A DNA stretch of 14,739 nt from JBMNKL01 sp050261495 (lineage in GTDB: Bacteria > Bacillota > Clostridia > Acetivibrionales > DTU013). Below the pieces are notes generated by a model that was given only the letters and a program-made list of their open reading frames with translations, did not search any database and had not been told where the DNA came from. Of this stretch, positions 1-7,877 are shown piece after piece. The DNA lies in the NCBI GenBank assembly GCA_050261495.1, contig JBLNDI010000023.1, forward strand, positions 1 to 14,739, written 5' to 3'. The translations under genes and the position numbers were made by a program. How positions within the stretch are numbered: position 1 is the first letter of the stretch; every line of letters begins with the position of its first letter.

Positions 1-28
1 GTCTTTTTAGGAAAATAGTAATTAAAAA

Positions 29-34
29 AGGAGG
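29..34 (+). promoter_or_regulatory. Ribosome binding site of the solute-binding protein gene
   Basis: A perfect AGGAGG lies 6 bases before the ATG at 41. The 40 bases before this gene hold nothing else recognisable. The promoter of the catabolic cluster must therefore lie outside the window. Confidence 0.85.
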
Positions 35-40
35 CTAAAT

Positions 41-1375
41 ATGAAAAAGCTATTGGTAATCTTATTGGCATTAGTCATGTTATTGGCCCAAGTTGCATGC
101 TCGCAGCAAGGAGAGAAACAGGAACAGGATACGCCGACCAAAACGGAGCAAACTGCTGCCGAACCGGCTGGTACAGATAAAGAACAGCCGGCAGAACAGC
201 CAAAGGAAAAAGTCAAAATTGAGTATTGGAGCTGGATCAGCACAATTGAGGGAGCTGTGCAGGAATTCAACAACTCCCAGGACGAAGTGGAAGTTGTCTT
301 TACCACGGTAGCTCACCCGGATCTTACCCAAAAGATGACAATTGCACTTTCTGCAGGGGTTGGCGCTCCTGACGTATTCCAGATGACACAGAGACATTTT
401 TCCAACTATTCATCAACAGAAGCGTTATATGACATGACCAATGATGTTGGCGACCTGATTGGTGAATATGCCGAGGGTCTTCAGAGCATTGTCAAATATA
501 ACGGGAAAATATACGGACTGCCCGTGGATATTAGCCCGGGAATGTTCTGGTACCGCGCAGATATGTTTAAAGAATACGGCATACCCGAGATACAGACTTT
601 CAGTGATATAAAGAAGTATGGGAAGCAACTGAGGGCTCAGGGCAAATATATACTTCCTATCACTACTCCGGCCGGAACCTGGGCATGCAACATGATTGCG
701 CTCCTTGTTCAGTCCAGGGGAGGCACAATTTATACAAAAGACGGGCAGATTGTCGGCAACAACAAGGATTTGCTCGCCGCGTTGAAATGGATTGACGAAA
801 TGCTTGATGAGGATATTGCAGCAAACTTGCCGCACTTGACTGCGGAATTCTGGGCATCTCTCAAGAATGGAGATGTTGCGGGATGGCTTTTCAACATGGC
901 TGAGGGCGCCAATATCAAAAAGAACATGCCCGAACTCAGCGGCAAATGGAGTGTTTCTTCATTCCCGAAATGGGATGACCTTGATACTCATTACACAGGC
1001 TTCTGGGGAGGCACTGTCATGGCGATTCCTGCTCAGTCCCAGAAAGCCAAGGAAGCTTTAAAGTTTGTTCGCTGGGTAGCCGGCACGGAGGAAGGACAAG
1101 TTGCAATTTCGAAGTACAGCAATCTTGTCCCGGCGTTTGAGAAAGCCAAGGCGAATGAATTCTACAGCAAAGGTGATGAATATTTCTCCGGAACCAACCT
1201 TTACGAAAAGATCTTGGATACTCCTGCTTTCTACTACTTTGATTGGTCGGTGACCGAAAAAGTCATCGGCGAACAGATGGATCTGATGATCGCTGGTCAA
1301 ATTACCCCCGAGCAGGCATGCGATGCGATTATTAATAATCTTGCAAGCGAAACAGGCAGATCAATAGCAGGATAA
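41..1375 (+). CDS. ABC transporter sugar-binding lipoprotein (CUT1 type)
   Basis: This is an extracellular solute-binding protein of a carbohydrate ABC importer, expected to be lipid-anchored to the outer face of the membrane and to deliver substrate to the two permeases encoded downstream. It has 444 residues, usual for CUT1 binding proteins. Residues 1-19 form a lipoprotein signal peptide (KK, hydrophobic core, then QVAC) with Cys20 as the lipidation site. About 37 residues rich in Gln, Glu, Pro and Thr follow as a flexible spacer. The mature fold begins near EYWSW (about residue 61), with family-like blocks such as GVGAPDVFQM and, near the C-terminus, ALKFVRWVAGTEEGQ. Permeases at 2710 and 3596 support an importer; no ATPase gene is in the window. 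The ligand cannot be read from sequence: a sugar, oligosaccharide or polyol is likely from family and context. Confidence 0.93.
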   Translation: MKKLLVILLALVMLLAQVACSQQGEKQEQDTPTKTEQTAAEPAGTDKEQPAEQPKEKVKIEYWSWISTIEGAVQEFNNSQDEVEVVFTTVAHPDLTQKMTIALSAGVGAPDVFQMTQRHFSNYSSTEALYDMTNDVGDLIGEYAEGLQSIVKYNGKIYGLPVDISPGMFWYRADMFKEYGIPEIQTFSDIKKYGKQLRAQGKYILPITTPAGTWACNMIALLVQSRGGTIYTKDGQIVGNNKDLLAALKWIDEMLDEDIAANLPHLTAEFWASLKNGDVAGWLFNMAEGANIKKNMPELSGKWSVSSFPKWDDLDTHYTGFWGGTVMAIPAQSQKAKEALKFVRWVAGTEEGQVAISKYSNLVPAFEKAKANEFYSKGDEYFSGTNLYEKILDTPAFYYFDWSVTEKVIGEQMDLMIAGQITPEQACDAIINNLASETGRSIAG

Positions 1376-1428
1376 CATTTTTATAACAGATGACTCTTAA
1401 CGGTTCTGAATAATTCATTGCCTGAAAA

Positions 1429-1491
1429 GCGTGTACAGTCCTCCATCCGAAAAGGAATAATATCCTTCTTCGGGTGGAGGCCGTAGCACGC
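1429..1491 (+). promoter_or_regulatory. Long two-tier stem-loop between binding-protein gene and next gene
   Basis: An inner stem pairs 1440-1456 with 1463-1480 (16 pairs including one G-U, one bulged C at 1468) around the loop ATAATA. An outer stem pairs 1429-1436 with 1483-1491 (8 pairs, one bulged G at 1486). Only a 3/2-base internal loop separates them. There is no T-run after it, so it is not a usual intrinsic terminator. It ends directly before the AAAGGAG ribosome binding site (1492-1498) of the next gene. The likely role is protection of the binding-protein mRNA 3' end, or control of downstream expression, so that binding protein exceeds permease; this is inferred from position and structure only. 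Confidence 0.6.
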
Positions 1492-1512
1492 AAAGGAGAG
1501 ATTTAGGATAAT

Positions 1513-2685
1513 ATGCCATTTATTGAAGACGAACTTAAAAGGGATATTGACATATTGGCCAATGAAAGCTCGAAAAACTATCCTCCCGAGCGGCTGAAGG
1601 AAATTCGGGAACTGCATCTCAGCACTTTCCGGTGGGAAGGCGAGCGAATTCCGTTGGCGCTTCTTTGCGCCGATCCGCAGAATTCCATCAAGGAATACCC
1701 GGGGTTGAATGATCCACGTCCGTTTTTGCAGATGAAAGTCCGTAATATGATCAATACTGTGCGCTTTTCATCCGACTTGATTCCCACGGTTAGCTTGGAC
1801 TATTTCGGAGATAGTATTTTGCCCTCCATGGTTGGCTGCAAGATAATATTGCCCGAACGAGGTACTCAAGTTGTGGATGCAGCCACTGTCGGTCCCTGGA
1901 TAAAGCCGATTATACATGATATAGAGAAGGTTGATGAACTCGAGATGCCGTCAATGGACACAGGGCTTCTTCCTGTTGCCCTTGAGGCTGCTAGCTTTTT
2001 CAGGGAGCACCTTCCCGCAAACATCAACGTGGCTACCTTTTGGAAAATAGAGCCGTTTACCCTTGCTGAGCTTTTGCGCGGACCAGAAATATACACGGAT
2101 TTTTTTGATTATCCTGAAGAAATACATCGCCTTTTGGATTTTTGCACTGAGCTTTTCATACGCGTGGAAAAAGAATTCAGGAAAGTTACGGGACATTCCG
2201 ATACGGATAATATATCACACTGGGGAATCGTTTCGCCGGGTATACGTTTAAACGGAGATACAATTATCAATTTATCTCCCGATTTGCTGCGTGAATTCGT
2301 TTTGCCTCAATGGAAAAAACTGGCCGATGCCTTTGGAGGACCGGTTTACCCTCATTATTGCAGTACCCATACATCAAAAGGTCTGCACCTGTTCAAAGTC
2401 TTGGGTGAATGCCCCTGGGTAGCCGGACTGAGCACACAAATAGGCGTTGAATATTACATTGAAAATTATAATGAATTATACGGCCGCTTTTTAATTGAAA
2501 GCGGGTATACAGGCGCCAATGCACCCGATATTTTCCATGATGCGCAATGTTTTGAAACCATTGCGAGAAAACTTAATGAAAAAGGCGTGCGCACAGGCAT
2601 GATATTGAGTTATACCACGGATTCTTATTTGCGTGGAAAAGCGATTATGGATGTTTACAGGCAATATAACCTGATGAAGATATGA
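1513..2685 (+). CDS. Uroporphyrinogen decarboxylase (URO-D) superfamily protein, function unknown
   Basis: This 390-residue TIM-barrel protein resembles the URO-D superfamily, which includes haem-pathway HemE and corrinoid-linked methyltransferases such as MtaA and MtbA. The overall pattern is superfamily-like: a late strand with PHYCSTH (His281, Cys283) and a final GMILSYTTDS block (residues 362-371) before the last helix. In the methyltransferases zinc is held by His-x-Cys plus a third Cys in a block of the GFILSPGCD type. Here the His-x-Cys is kept, but the third position appears to be Thr. No corrinoid protein is encoded nearby, and the location among sugar-uptake genes argues against haem synthesis. 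The start ATG follows AAAGGAG (1492-1498). The gene lies between the binding-protein and permease genes, 24 bases before the first permease, so it is probably co-transcribed. A role in modifying the imported substrate is only inference. Confidence 0.8.
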   Translation: MPFIEDELKRDIDILANESSKNYPPERLKEIRELHLSTFRWEGERIPLALLCADPQNSIKEYPGLNDPRPFLQMKVRNMINTVRFSSDLIPTVSLDYFGDSILPSMVGCKIILPERGTQVVDAATVGPWIKPIIHDIEKVDELEMPSMDTGLLPVALEAASFFREHLPANINVATFWKIEPFTLAELLRGPEIYTDFFDYPEEIHRLLDFCTELFIRVEKEFRKVTGHSDTDNISHWGIVSPGIRLNGDTIINLSPDLLREFVLPQWKKLADAFGGPVYPHYCSTHTSKGLHLFKVLGECPWVAGLSTQIGVEYYIENYNELYGRFLIESGYTGANAPDIFHDAQCFETIARKLNEKGVRTGMILSYTTDSYLRGKAIMDVYRQYNLMKI

Positions 2686-2709
2686 TCCTGAATTTCATGG
2701 AGGTGCCGG

Positions 2710-3612
2710 ATGAAAAACAGTCTTCTTTCTAACAAAAACTTTATGCCATATTTATTTCTGTCTCCATTTATTGTTTTCTTTGTGACATTTCGGCTTTGGC
2801 CGATCATTTGGTCTTTATATATCAGTTTTTTTAATTATAATGGCATTAATGTTTTTAAGTTTGTGGGCTTTGAAAACTATATATCCCTCCTAAAAGACGA
2901 TACGTTCAGGAAAGCAGTTGTAAACACCCTGTTTTTCGTAATTGTATACAATGCCATTATGATTTCGCTGGCATTAATTTTTGCAGTGCTGCTTTCTTCA
3001 GCTTTTGTTAACGGGAGAAAAATTTACCGTTCCATATATTTTACTCCTATAGCCATGTCGCTTCCGGTAGTGGCGATGGTGTTTGATCTTATTTTTTCGC
3101 GAAACGGCGGACTGATTGCGTCAATTATGGACATTTTCGGATATCAATTCACCGTACGGTGGTTCAATGACATGAATTTGGCTAAATGGGGCATTTTGAT
3201 CATGAAAGTTTGGAGGGGCACCGGTTATTATTGTGCATATTTTCTTGCCGGTCTGTCCGCGATTCCTTCAGATATTTACGAATCTTCAAAAATTGATGGG
3301 GCGGGCCCGGTTGCGACGTTTTTCCGCATTACTACTCCTCTTTTAAAGCCAACGCTGATGTTTGTGATAATCATGTCCTCAATTCTTTCTTTCCAGACAT
3401 TTGAGGAGCCGTGGATATTAACGCAGGGAGGACCCGCGAACAGTACGCTTACATTGCAGATTATGCTTTACAGGACAAGTTTCCTGGAAGGTGCTTTGGG
3501 TAAAGGATCGGCAATTGCGTATCTTATGACTTTATTAATGATGGGATTTTCGATTCTATATGTAAACCGTCTGAGTGAAAAGGAGGGAAAGCAGAATGGT
3601 GAAAAAGTATAA
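2710..3612 (+). CDS. Sugar ABC transporter permease, MalF/UgpA-like (CUT1)
   Basis: This 300-residue membrane protein is one of the two channel-forming subunits of the importer. It has about six hydrophobic segments, starting with one near residues 12-34 (PYLFLSPFIVFF) and ending with one near 268-290. The cytoplasmic EAA loop, which docks the ATPase, is seen as YESSKIDGAG (about residues 190-199) followed by RITTPLLKPTL, in the usual place before the last two membrane segments. A start ATG follows GGAGGTG at 2699-2705. The 3' end overlaps the second permease by 17 bases, typical of translationally coupled permease pairs. Its partners are the lipoprotein at 41 and the permease at 3596. The ATPase is probably a shared MsmK/MalK-type protein encoded elsewhere, as is common for Firmicute CUT1 importers. 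Confidence 0.94.
   Translation: MKNSLLSNKNFMPYLFLSPFIVFFVTFRLWPIIWSLYISFFNYNGINVFKFVGFENYISLLKDDTFRKAVVNTLFFVIVYNAIMISLALIFAVLLSSAFVNGRKIYRSIYFTPIAMSLPVVAMVFDLIFSRNGGLIASIMDIFGYQFTVRWFNDMNLAKWGILIMKVWRGTGYYCAYFLAGLSAIPSDIYESSKIDGAGPVATFFRITTPLLKPTLMFVIIMSSILSFQTFEEPWILTQGGPANSTLTLQIMLYRTSFLEGALGKGSAIAYLMTLLMMGFSILYVNRLSEKEGKQNGEKV
3581..3586 (+). promoter_or_regulatory. Ribosome binding site that fixes the second permease start
   Basis: AGGAGG lies inside the end of the first permease gene, 9 bases before the ATG at 3596. A GTG at 3575 is in the same frame but lies upstream of this site, so it cannot be served by it. The start at 3596 is therefore preferred. Confidence 0.8.
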
Positions 3613-4435
3613 AGTGTATTTGGGGAAAATCACTCTTCATTTCTTTTTGGTAATATTCGCCATATGCATCCTTATACCTTTTTATTGGATGATCATGAGT
3701 TCTTTTAAAAGCACGGGCGATTATTATTCAAAAATGACAGGGTTGTTTGTCAAGAATCCTGTATTGGATAATTATATTGATTTATTCACTAAGCATGATA
3801 CGGTACGGTGGTTTATGAACAGTTTTATCATCAGTATCCTTACGACGGGGATAGGGCTGTTTATTTGTTCGCTTGCCGGTTTTGCGTTCGGGATATACAA
3901 TTTTAAATTCAAGCCGCTGCTGTTTTGGATAGTTCTTGGATCCGTTGCCATTCCGGATGTCGTTACCATTACTCCCATATTTAAAATGATGGTAGATATC
4001 AAGCTGATAGATACTTATGCTTCCGTAGTGCTGCCATATGCTGTCAGCATGTTCGGCATATTTATGATGAAACAGTATGTTTCATCCTCCCTGCCAAATG
4101 ATCTTTTAGAAGCGGCAAGGATAGACGGATTGACTGAAGCCGGCATTTTTGTGAAGATTGCCTTGCCGCTGATAAGACCGGCATTGGGCGTATTGGGGAT
4201 ATATCTCTGGTTGAATTCCTGGATTGGTTATTTCTGGCCTTTCATCATGCTTAAGTCAAAACATATGATGACGTTACAGGTCGGCTTTGCCACGTTATAT
4301 GCGGATCCTTACAACCTGCAGTATGGTTTGTTAATGGCAGGTTCGTTCCTTTCCACATTGCCGATTATTATAATATTCTTGCTGGCGCAGGAGCAATTTA
4401 TAACAGGTTTGACAACCGGAGCCGTAAAGGGCTGA
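3596..4435 (+). CDS. Sugar ABC transporter permease, MalG/UgpE-like (CUT1)
   Basis: This second channel subunit has 279 residues from the chosen ATG. The first membrane segment (LHFFLVIFAICILIPFYWMI) is followed by the SSFKS block typical of MalG-type permeases, then about five more segments. The EAA loop is textbook: LLEAARIDG (EAARIDG at residues 172-178) followed by IALPLIRPAL, which contacts the ATPase. The reading frame is open upstream to a GTG at 3575, but the strong AGGAGG at 3581-3586 points to 3596. The 17-base overlap with the upstream permease suggests coupled translation and a 1:1 heterodimer. A 55-base gap separates it from the dehydrogenase gene at 4491, with no terminator visible. 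Confidence 0.94.
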   Translation: MVKKYKVYLGKITLHFFLVIFAICILIPFYWMIMSSFKSTGDYYSKMTGLFVKNPVLDNYIDLFTKHDTVRWFMNSFIISILTTGIGLFICSLAGFAFGIYNFKFKPLLFWIVLGSVAIPDVVTITPIFKMMVDIKLIDTYASVVLPYAVSMFGIFMMKQYVSSSLPNDLLEAARIDGLTEAGIFVKIALPLIRPALGVLGIYLWLNSWIGYFWPFIMLKSKHMMTLQVGFATLYADPYNLQYGLLMAGSFLSTLPIIIIFLLAQEQFITGLTTGAVKG

Positions 4436-4490
4436 TGTTTGCTGCTAACGATCTATTATATATTATATAGTCAATAAGGAGGATTATATT

Positions 4491-5513
4491 ATGAAGGCTG
4501 CTATTTTTTATGGCAAGGGAGATATAAAGGTTGTAGATGTACCTGTAAAGGAGCCGGCGCCTGATGAAGCTGTCATGAAGGTTGCATTTTGCGGGATTTG
4601 CGGGACAGACCTGCATATTTTCCACGGCGACGAGGGATCGGCGGCAACTACGCCTCCATGCATACTTGGACATGAAATGTCCGGGACGATAGTTAAAGTT
4701 GGCGAAAATGTAACTACATTAAAACCGGGAGATAAAGTAACAGTAGATCCTAATACATATTGCGGGAAATGTTATTATTGCAAAAGCGGAAAAGAGCATT
4801 TTTGCAACGGAATGATAGGTGCAGGGACGACAATCGACGGCGGTTTTGCCGAGTACTGCACCCTTCCCGAGAAAATGTTTATAAAGGTTCCGGATAGTGT
4901 CTCATACGAGGAGGCTGCATTTGCCGAGCCTATATCATGCTGTTTGCACGGCGTCGATCTGACGGACATACAAGTCGGTGACCGTGTGCTCGTCATCGGT
5001 GGAGGAACAATCGGCCTTATTATGGTACAGCTTTCAAGGTTGGCCGGAGCTTCTTCAGTCACACTAATTGAGCCGGATACAGGTAAAGCGGCATTGGGAC
5101 TGCGGCTTGGCGCGGATTTATGCTTCGCGTCATGCGACGAATACATAAGAAGCATTGAAACAGAAGGCGACCGAGTAGATAGAGTGATAGAATGCGTGGG
5201 TAAGGAGGAGACTGTGAGTTGCGCTATTGAGGCTGCGTCAAAGGGAGCCACAGTCATGATATTCAGCCTGACGAAACCTAAAGCCGAGGTTTCTATTCGT
5301 CCTTTTGAGATCTTCAGAAAGGAGCTGCATATCACTGCTTCGTTCGTTAATCCTTACACCCAGGCTCGAGCGGTGGAATTATTAGCGTCAAAGCGGGTGC
5401 AAGTAAAGGATCTTGTGAGCATGAAAATCCCCCTGGAAAAGCTGGCGGAGGTTCTTAGCGATGGAAAATACCGGGCAAAGACAAAAATATTGGTTGAGTG
5501 CAGCCATAGTTAA
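4491..5513 (+). CDS. Zinc-dependent medium-chain alcohol/polyol dehydrogenase
   Basis: This 340-residue MDR enzyme would oxidise a secondary alcohol of a polyol or sugar, or reduce the ketone, using NAD(P). Catalytic zinc ligands are visible as Cys37 (GICGTD) and His61-Glu62 (GHEMSG). The structural zinc site is Cys91, Cys94, Cys97 and Cys105. The Rossmann nucleotide loop is VIGGGTIG, followed by an acidic residue in TLIEPD, which favours NAD over NADP. Length and layout are those of the sorbitol/threonine dehydrogenase group, but the exact substrate is not clear. The start follows AGGAGG at 4477-4482. It lies between the transporter genes and the kinase gene (34-base gap), so it probably acts on the imported compound before or after phosphorylation. 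It is clearly diverged from the second MDR enzyme at 10290. Confidence 0.92.
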   Translation: MKAAIFYGKGDIKVVDVPVKEPAPDEAVMKVAFCGICGTDLHIFHGDEGSAATTPPCILGHEMSGTIVKVGENVTTLKPGDKVTVDPNTYCGKCYYCKSGKEHFCNGMIGAGTTIDGGFAEYCTLPEKMFIKVPDSVSYEEAAFAEPISCCLHGVDLTDIQVGDRVLVIGGGTIGLIMVQLSRLAGASSVTLIEPDTGKAALGLRLGADLCFASCDEYIRSIETEGDRVDRVIECVGKEETVSCAIEAASKGATVMIFSLTKPKAEVSIRPFEIFRKELHITASFVNPYTQARAVELLASKRVQVKDLVSMKIPLEKLAEVLSDGKYRAKTKILVECSHS

Positions 5514-5547
5514 TTTTCAGTTTAATTCTCTTTGGGGGTAGAATAAT

Positions 5548-6948
5548 TTGACAGTTATATCACTTGACATTGGTACTTCAAAAATATGTGCTGCCGCAAT
5601 TAATGCTGATTCGGGGTCCGTTGAGGAAATTATAGAGGTATCCAACAGTTTTGTTGCAACAGAGGCAAAATATGAAAAAGTTCAGGATGCCGTTGCAACA
5701 GCTGATATAGCAGAACGTCTATGCAGGAAACTTGCCCGGAAATACCGGCCGATACTTTGCATCGGCATCACCGGACAAATGCATGGAATTCTATATTTGA
5801 ACAAGAATGGGAATGCGGTAAGTCCCCTGTATACATGGCAGGATGAATCGGGGCTCATGCAGTATAAAAATGGATGCACTTACGCCGATTACCTTACCAG
5901 AAACAGCAACTACAATATGGCCACCGGCTTCGGCCTGACAACTTGCTTTTTTCATACGCAAACGGGGGTTTTGCCGAAGGATGCCGCTCAGTTATGCACG
6001 GTGCAGGATTATGTAGCCATGCGTTTAACCGGCAGGAAAAAGTCCTTGGTTCATGTAACGAATGCTGCAAGTATTGGTTTTTTCAACCTTGAGAAAGGGG
6101 AATTCGATAAGGCGGTTATTGGCGGTTTCGGAATTGATGTGAACCTTTTGCCTGATGTAGTCGGTGAATGTGCGATTCTCGGAGAAACTGCCGAAGGAAT
6201 TCCGGTTGCCGTGCCCATAGGCGATAACCAAGCAAGTTTTCTCGGTTCGGTGGACAAGGTCGAAGAGTGCGTTTTAGCAAATATTGGCACCGGGAGCCAG
6301 GTGTCAATCGCGATAGACGGAATACTGAAAAACCAATATAATGGCTTGGAACTCCGACCGTTCCTTTATGGCAAGAACCTTCTTACGGGTTCACCCCTGT
6401 GCGGTGGCAGGGCATATGCTCTTCTGGAATCGTTTTTCAGGGATGTTGTCAAGCTTGCGGGTGTCAAAAAAGCTAATTCGCTTTATTCCCGGATGAATTC
6501 GGCGATCGAGGGAATTAATTCAATCGATAATCCTCTGCTGGTTACGACAAAATTCTGTGGAGCAAGGGATAACCCTGGCGAACGTGGAAAGATAGAAAAT
6601 ATTTCTTTTGATAATTTCACGCCGCTTCATCTGATAGCCGGTTTTTTGGACGGGATAGCGCAGGAATTGTACGAGCTTGTCCAGCCGGTGTTTTCCGTCG
6701 AAGGCAAAGGCAAAAAACGGCTAATAGTTTCAGGAAATGGAGTCCGGAAAAATCCTGTCCTTGCGGAAATACTTTCCAGGAAGTTTGCTATGCCGGTTCA
6801 GATTCCCGTCCATCGCGAGGAAGCCGCATATGGAGCGGTATTATATGCAATGACCGGGGTAGGCCGGTTTCGGGATATTGCAGAGGCTCAGAAGATTATT
6901 AAATATAGGAGTAATGAGGATAGCATAAATGTAGGAGGCCTTAAATGA
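5548..6948 (+). CDS. FGGY-family carbohydrate kinase, sedoheptulokinase-like
   Basis: This 466-residue ATP-dependent sugar kinase has the FGGY/ASKHA layout. DIGTSK at residues 7-12 is the first phosphate loop, GITGQMHG follows, GDNQAS carries the likely catalytic base Asp226, and NIGTGSQ is the second nucleotide-binding block. Several blocks recall sedoheptulokinase (SHPK) from memory: GQMHG, YTWQDE, MATGFG, TVQDYV, NAASIGFFN. A terminal-carbon ketose phosphorylation, for example sedoheptulose to sedoheptulose 7-phosphate, is plausible, but xylulose- or other ketose-specific kinases share much of this. The start is TTG, served by GGGGG at 5534-5538; the phosphate loop so close to the N-terminus supports it. 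The stop overlaps the activase start (ATGA at 6945-6948), so the kinase and GRE activase are translationally coupled. Confidence 0.9.
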   Translation: MTVISLDIGTSKICAAAINADSGSVEEIIEVSNSFVATEAKYEKVQDAVATADIAERLCRKLARKYRPILCIGITGQMHGILYLNKNGNAVSPLYTWQDESGLMQYKNGCTYADYLTRNSNYNMATGFGLTTCFFHTQTGVLPKDAAQLCTVQDYVAMRLTGRKKSLVHVTNAASIGFFNLEKGEFDKAVIGGFGIDVNLLPDVVGECAILGETAEGIPVAVPIGDNQASFLGSVDKVEECVLANIGTGSQVSIAIDGILKNQYNGLELRPFLYGKNLLTGSPLCGGRAYALLESFFRDVVKLAGVKKANSLYSRMNSAIEGINSIDNPLLVTTKFCGARDNPGERGKIENISFDNFTPLHLIAGFLDGIAQELYELVQPVFSVEGKGKKRLIVSGNGVRKNPVLAEILSRKFAMPVQIPVHREEAAYGAVLYAMTGVGRFRDIAEAQKIIKYRSNEDSINVGGLK

Positions 6949-7814
6949 GAGTCAGGCTCTTTCAGCGGGGATTCAACTATTCACAGGATGGCCCCGGCAA
7001 TAGGCTGGTTTACCACTTTCAAGGATGCAATATGAGGTGTCCATGGTGCGCAAATCCGGAAGGACTGGAAAAAGGCGGTGTACTTATGGTTCGGAAGGGA
7101 CGGCTTTTGCCTGAATATTGTCCGTTTGGAGCGATCCATGATAATGAAATCGACCGGAATATATGTAAAACTTGCAAAAGCCGCGCCTGCATTTATGAGC
7201 ATCCGAACAGGCAAATCACGTTCTCATGTAAGGAATACGAAGTAAAAGAACTTTTAGATGAGGCTTCCGAAAGCAGAAGTTTGTTTATAGACGGAGGCGG
7301 AGTAACAGCCAGCGGCGGGGAGCCGACACTGCAGTTTGACGCATTGGAGGAGCTTTTGCGTGGTCTTAAGGTACTAGGAATAAACACCGCAATCGAGTCG
7401 AACGCCACGCATCCGCGCCTTCCGTCACTGTTTGATATTATTGATTTTCTTATCCTTGATTTAAAATGTGTTGATGGTGAACGGCACCGCACTGTCACCG
7501 GCGTAGATAATAAAACGATAAAAGTTAATATCAGAAGTGCTTTATGCTGTCACCCCAATGTATTGATCCGTGTGCCTTTAATAGGGGGTTTTAATACTTC
7601 AAAGAAGGATATTGAGGAATTGATCAGTTTTTTCCATTGCTGTGGTTCGACTAATGTAACTGTCGAGTTTCTGGGCTACCATGAATATGGAAAGGAAAAA
7701 TGGGCGATGTGCGGTTATCCGTATAAGCCGGTCAACGCGTTCGTGCCGGACGAAACTATAAAGATGTTCGAGGACGAATGCAAAAAGGCGGGTTTGCGCG
7801 TACTGCACACTTGA
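6945..7814 (+). CDS. Radical-SAM glycyl radical enzyme activase
   Basis: This 289-residue activase would use S-adenosylmethionine and a [4Fe-4S] cluster to abstract hydrogen from the glycine of the GRE encoded next to it (63-base gap). The radical-SAM motif is C28-NMR-C32-PW-C35, preceded by DGPGNR and followed by NPEG, both typical of GRE activases. GGGVTASGGEPTLQ near residue 120 is the SAM-binding GGE region. A short ferredoxin-like insert follows the radical-SAM motif with only four cysteines (59, 74, 77, 82). These could hold one auxiliary cluster, whereas many GRE activases carry two and PFL activase carries none. The start overlaps the kinase stop by 4 bases, with AGGAGG at 6933-6938. 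The pairing with a GRE makes the function secure; the GRE substrate is not revealed by the activase. Confidence 0.94.
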   Translation: MRVRLFQRGFNYSQDGPGNRLVYHFQGCNMRCPWCANPEGLEKGGVLMVRKGRLLPEYCPFGAIHDNEIDRNICKTCKSRACIYEHPNRQITFSCKEYEVKELLDEASESRSLFIDGGGVTASGGEPTLQFDALEELLRGLKVLGINTAIESNATHPRLPSLFDIIDFLILDLKCVDGERHRTVTGVDNKTIKVNIRSALCCHPNVLIRVPLIGGFNTSKKDIEELISFFHCCGSTNVTVEFLGYHEYGKEKWAMCGYPYKPVNAFVPDETIKMFEDECKKAGLRVLHT

Positions 7815-7877
7815 CCAGGATATGTATGAAAGCGTTCGGGATATGATATTAAAACGGGGGGAAGGTGAATTAAACCC

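Noticed and set aside
1..306. Minus-strand open frame over the binding-protein start
   Set aside because: It is the antisense of a signal peptide and low-complexity linker; no independent coding evidence.
1440..1480. Hairpin after the binding-protein gene as an intrinsic terminator
   Set aside because: No T-run follows on either strand, and downstream genes complete the same importer, so full termination here is unlikely.
3575..3595. GTG start adding seven residues to the second permease
   Set aside because: The AGGAGG at 3581-3586 lies after this GTG and serves the ATG at 3596.
4409..4466. Possible internal promoter before the first dehydrogenase (TTGACA at 4409; AT-rich TATTAT near 4461)
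   Set aside because: The TTGACA lies in permease coding sequence with no -10 at proper spacing, and the AT-rich stretch has only a poor -35 (TTGCTG, 16-base spacer).
4775..5335. Minus-strand open frame (186 codons) opposite the first dehydrogenase
   Set aside because: Ser/Pro/Thr-rich shadow of a gene with intact MDR motifs; no ribosome binding site and no recognisable domain.
7827..7842. Possible CcpA cre site (TGAAAGCGTT) before the GRE gene
   Set aside because: Only the left half matches; the right half lacks the expected dyad, and the position inside an operon gap gives no support.
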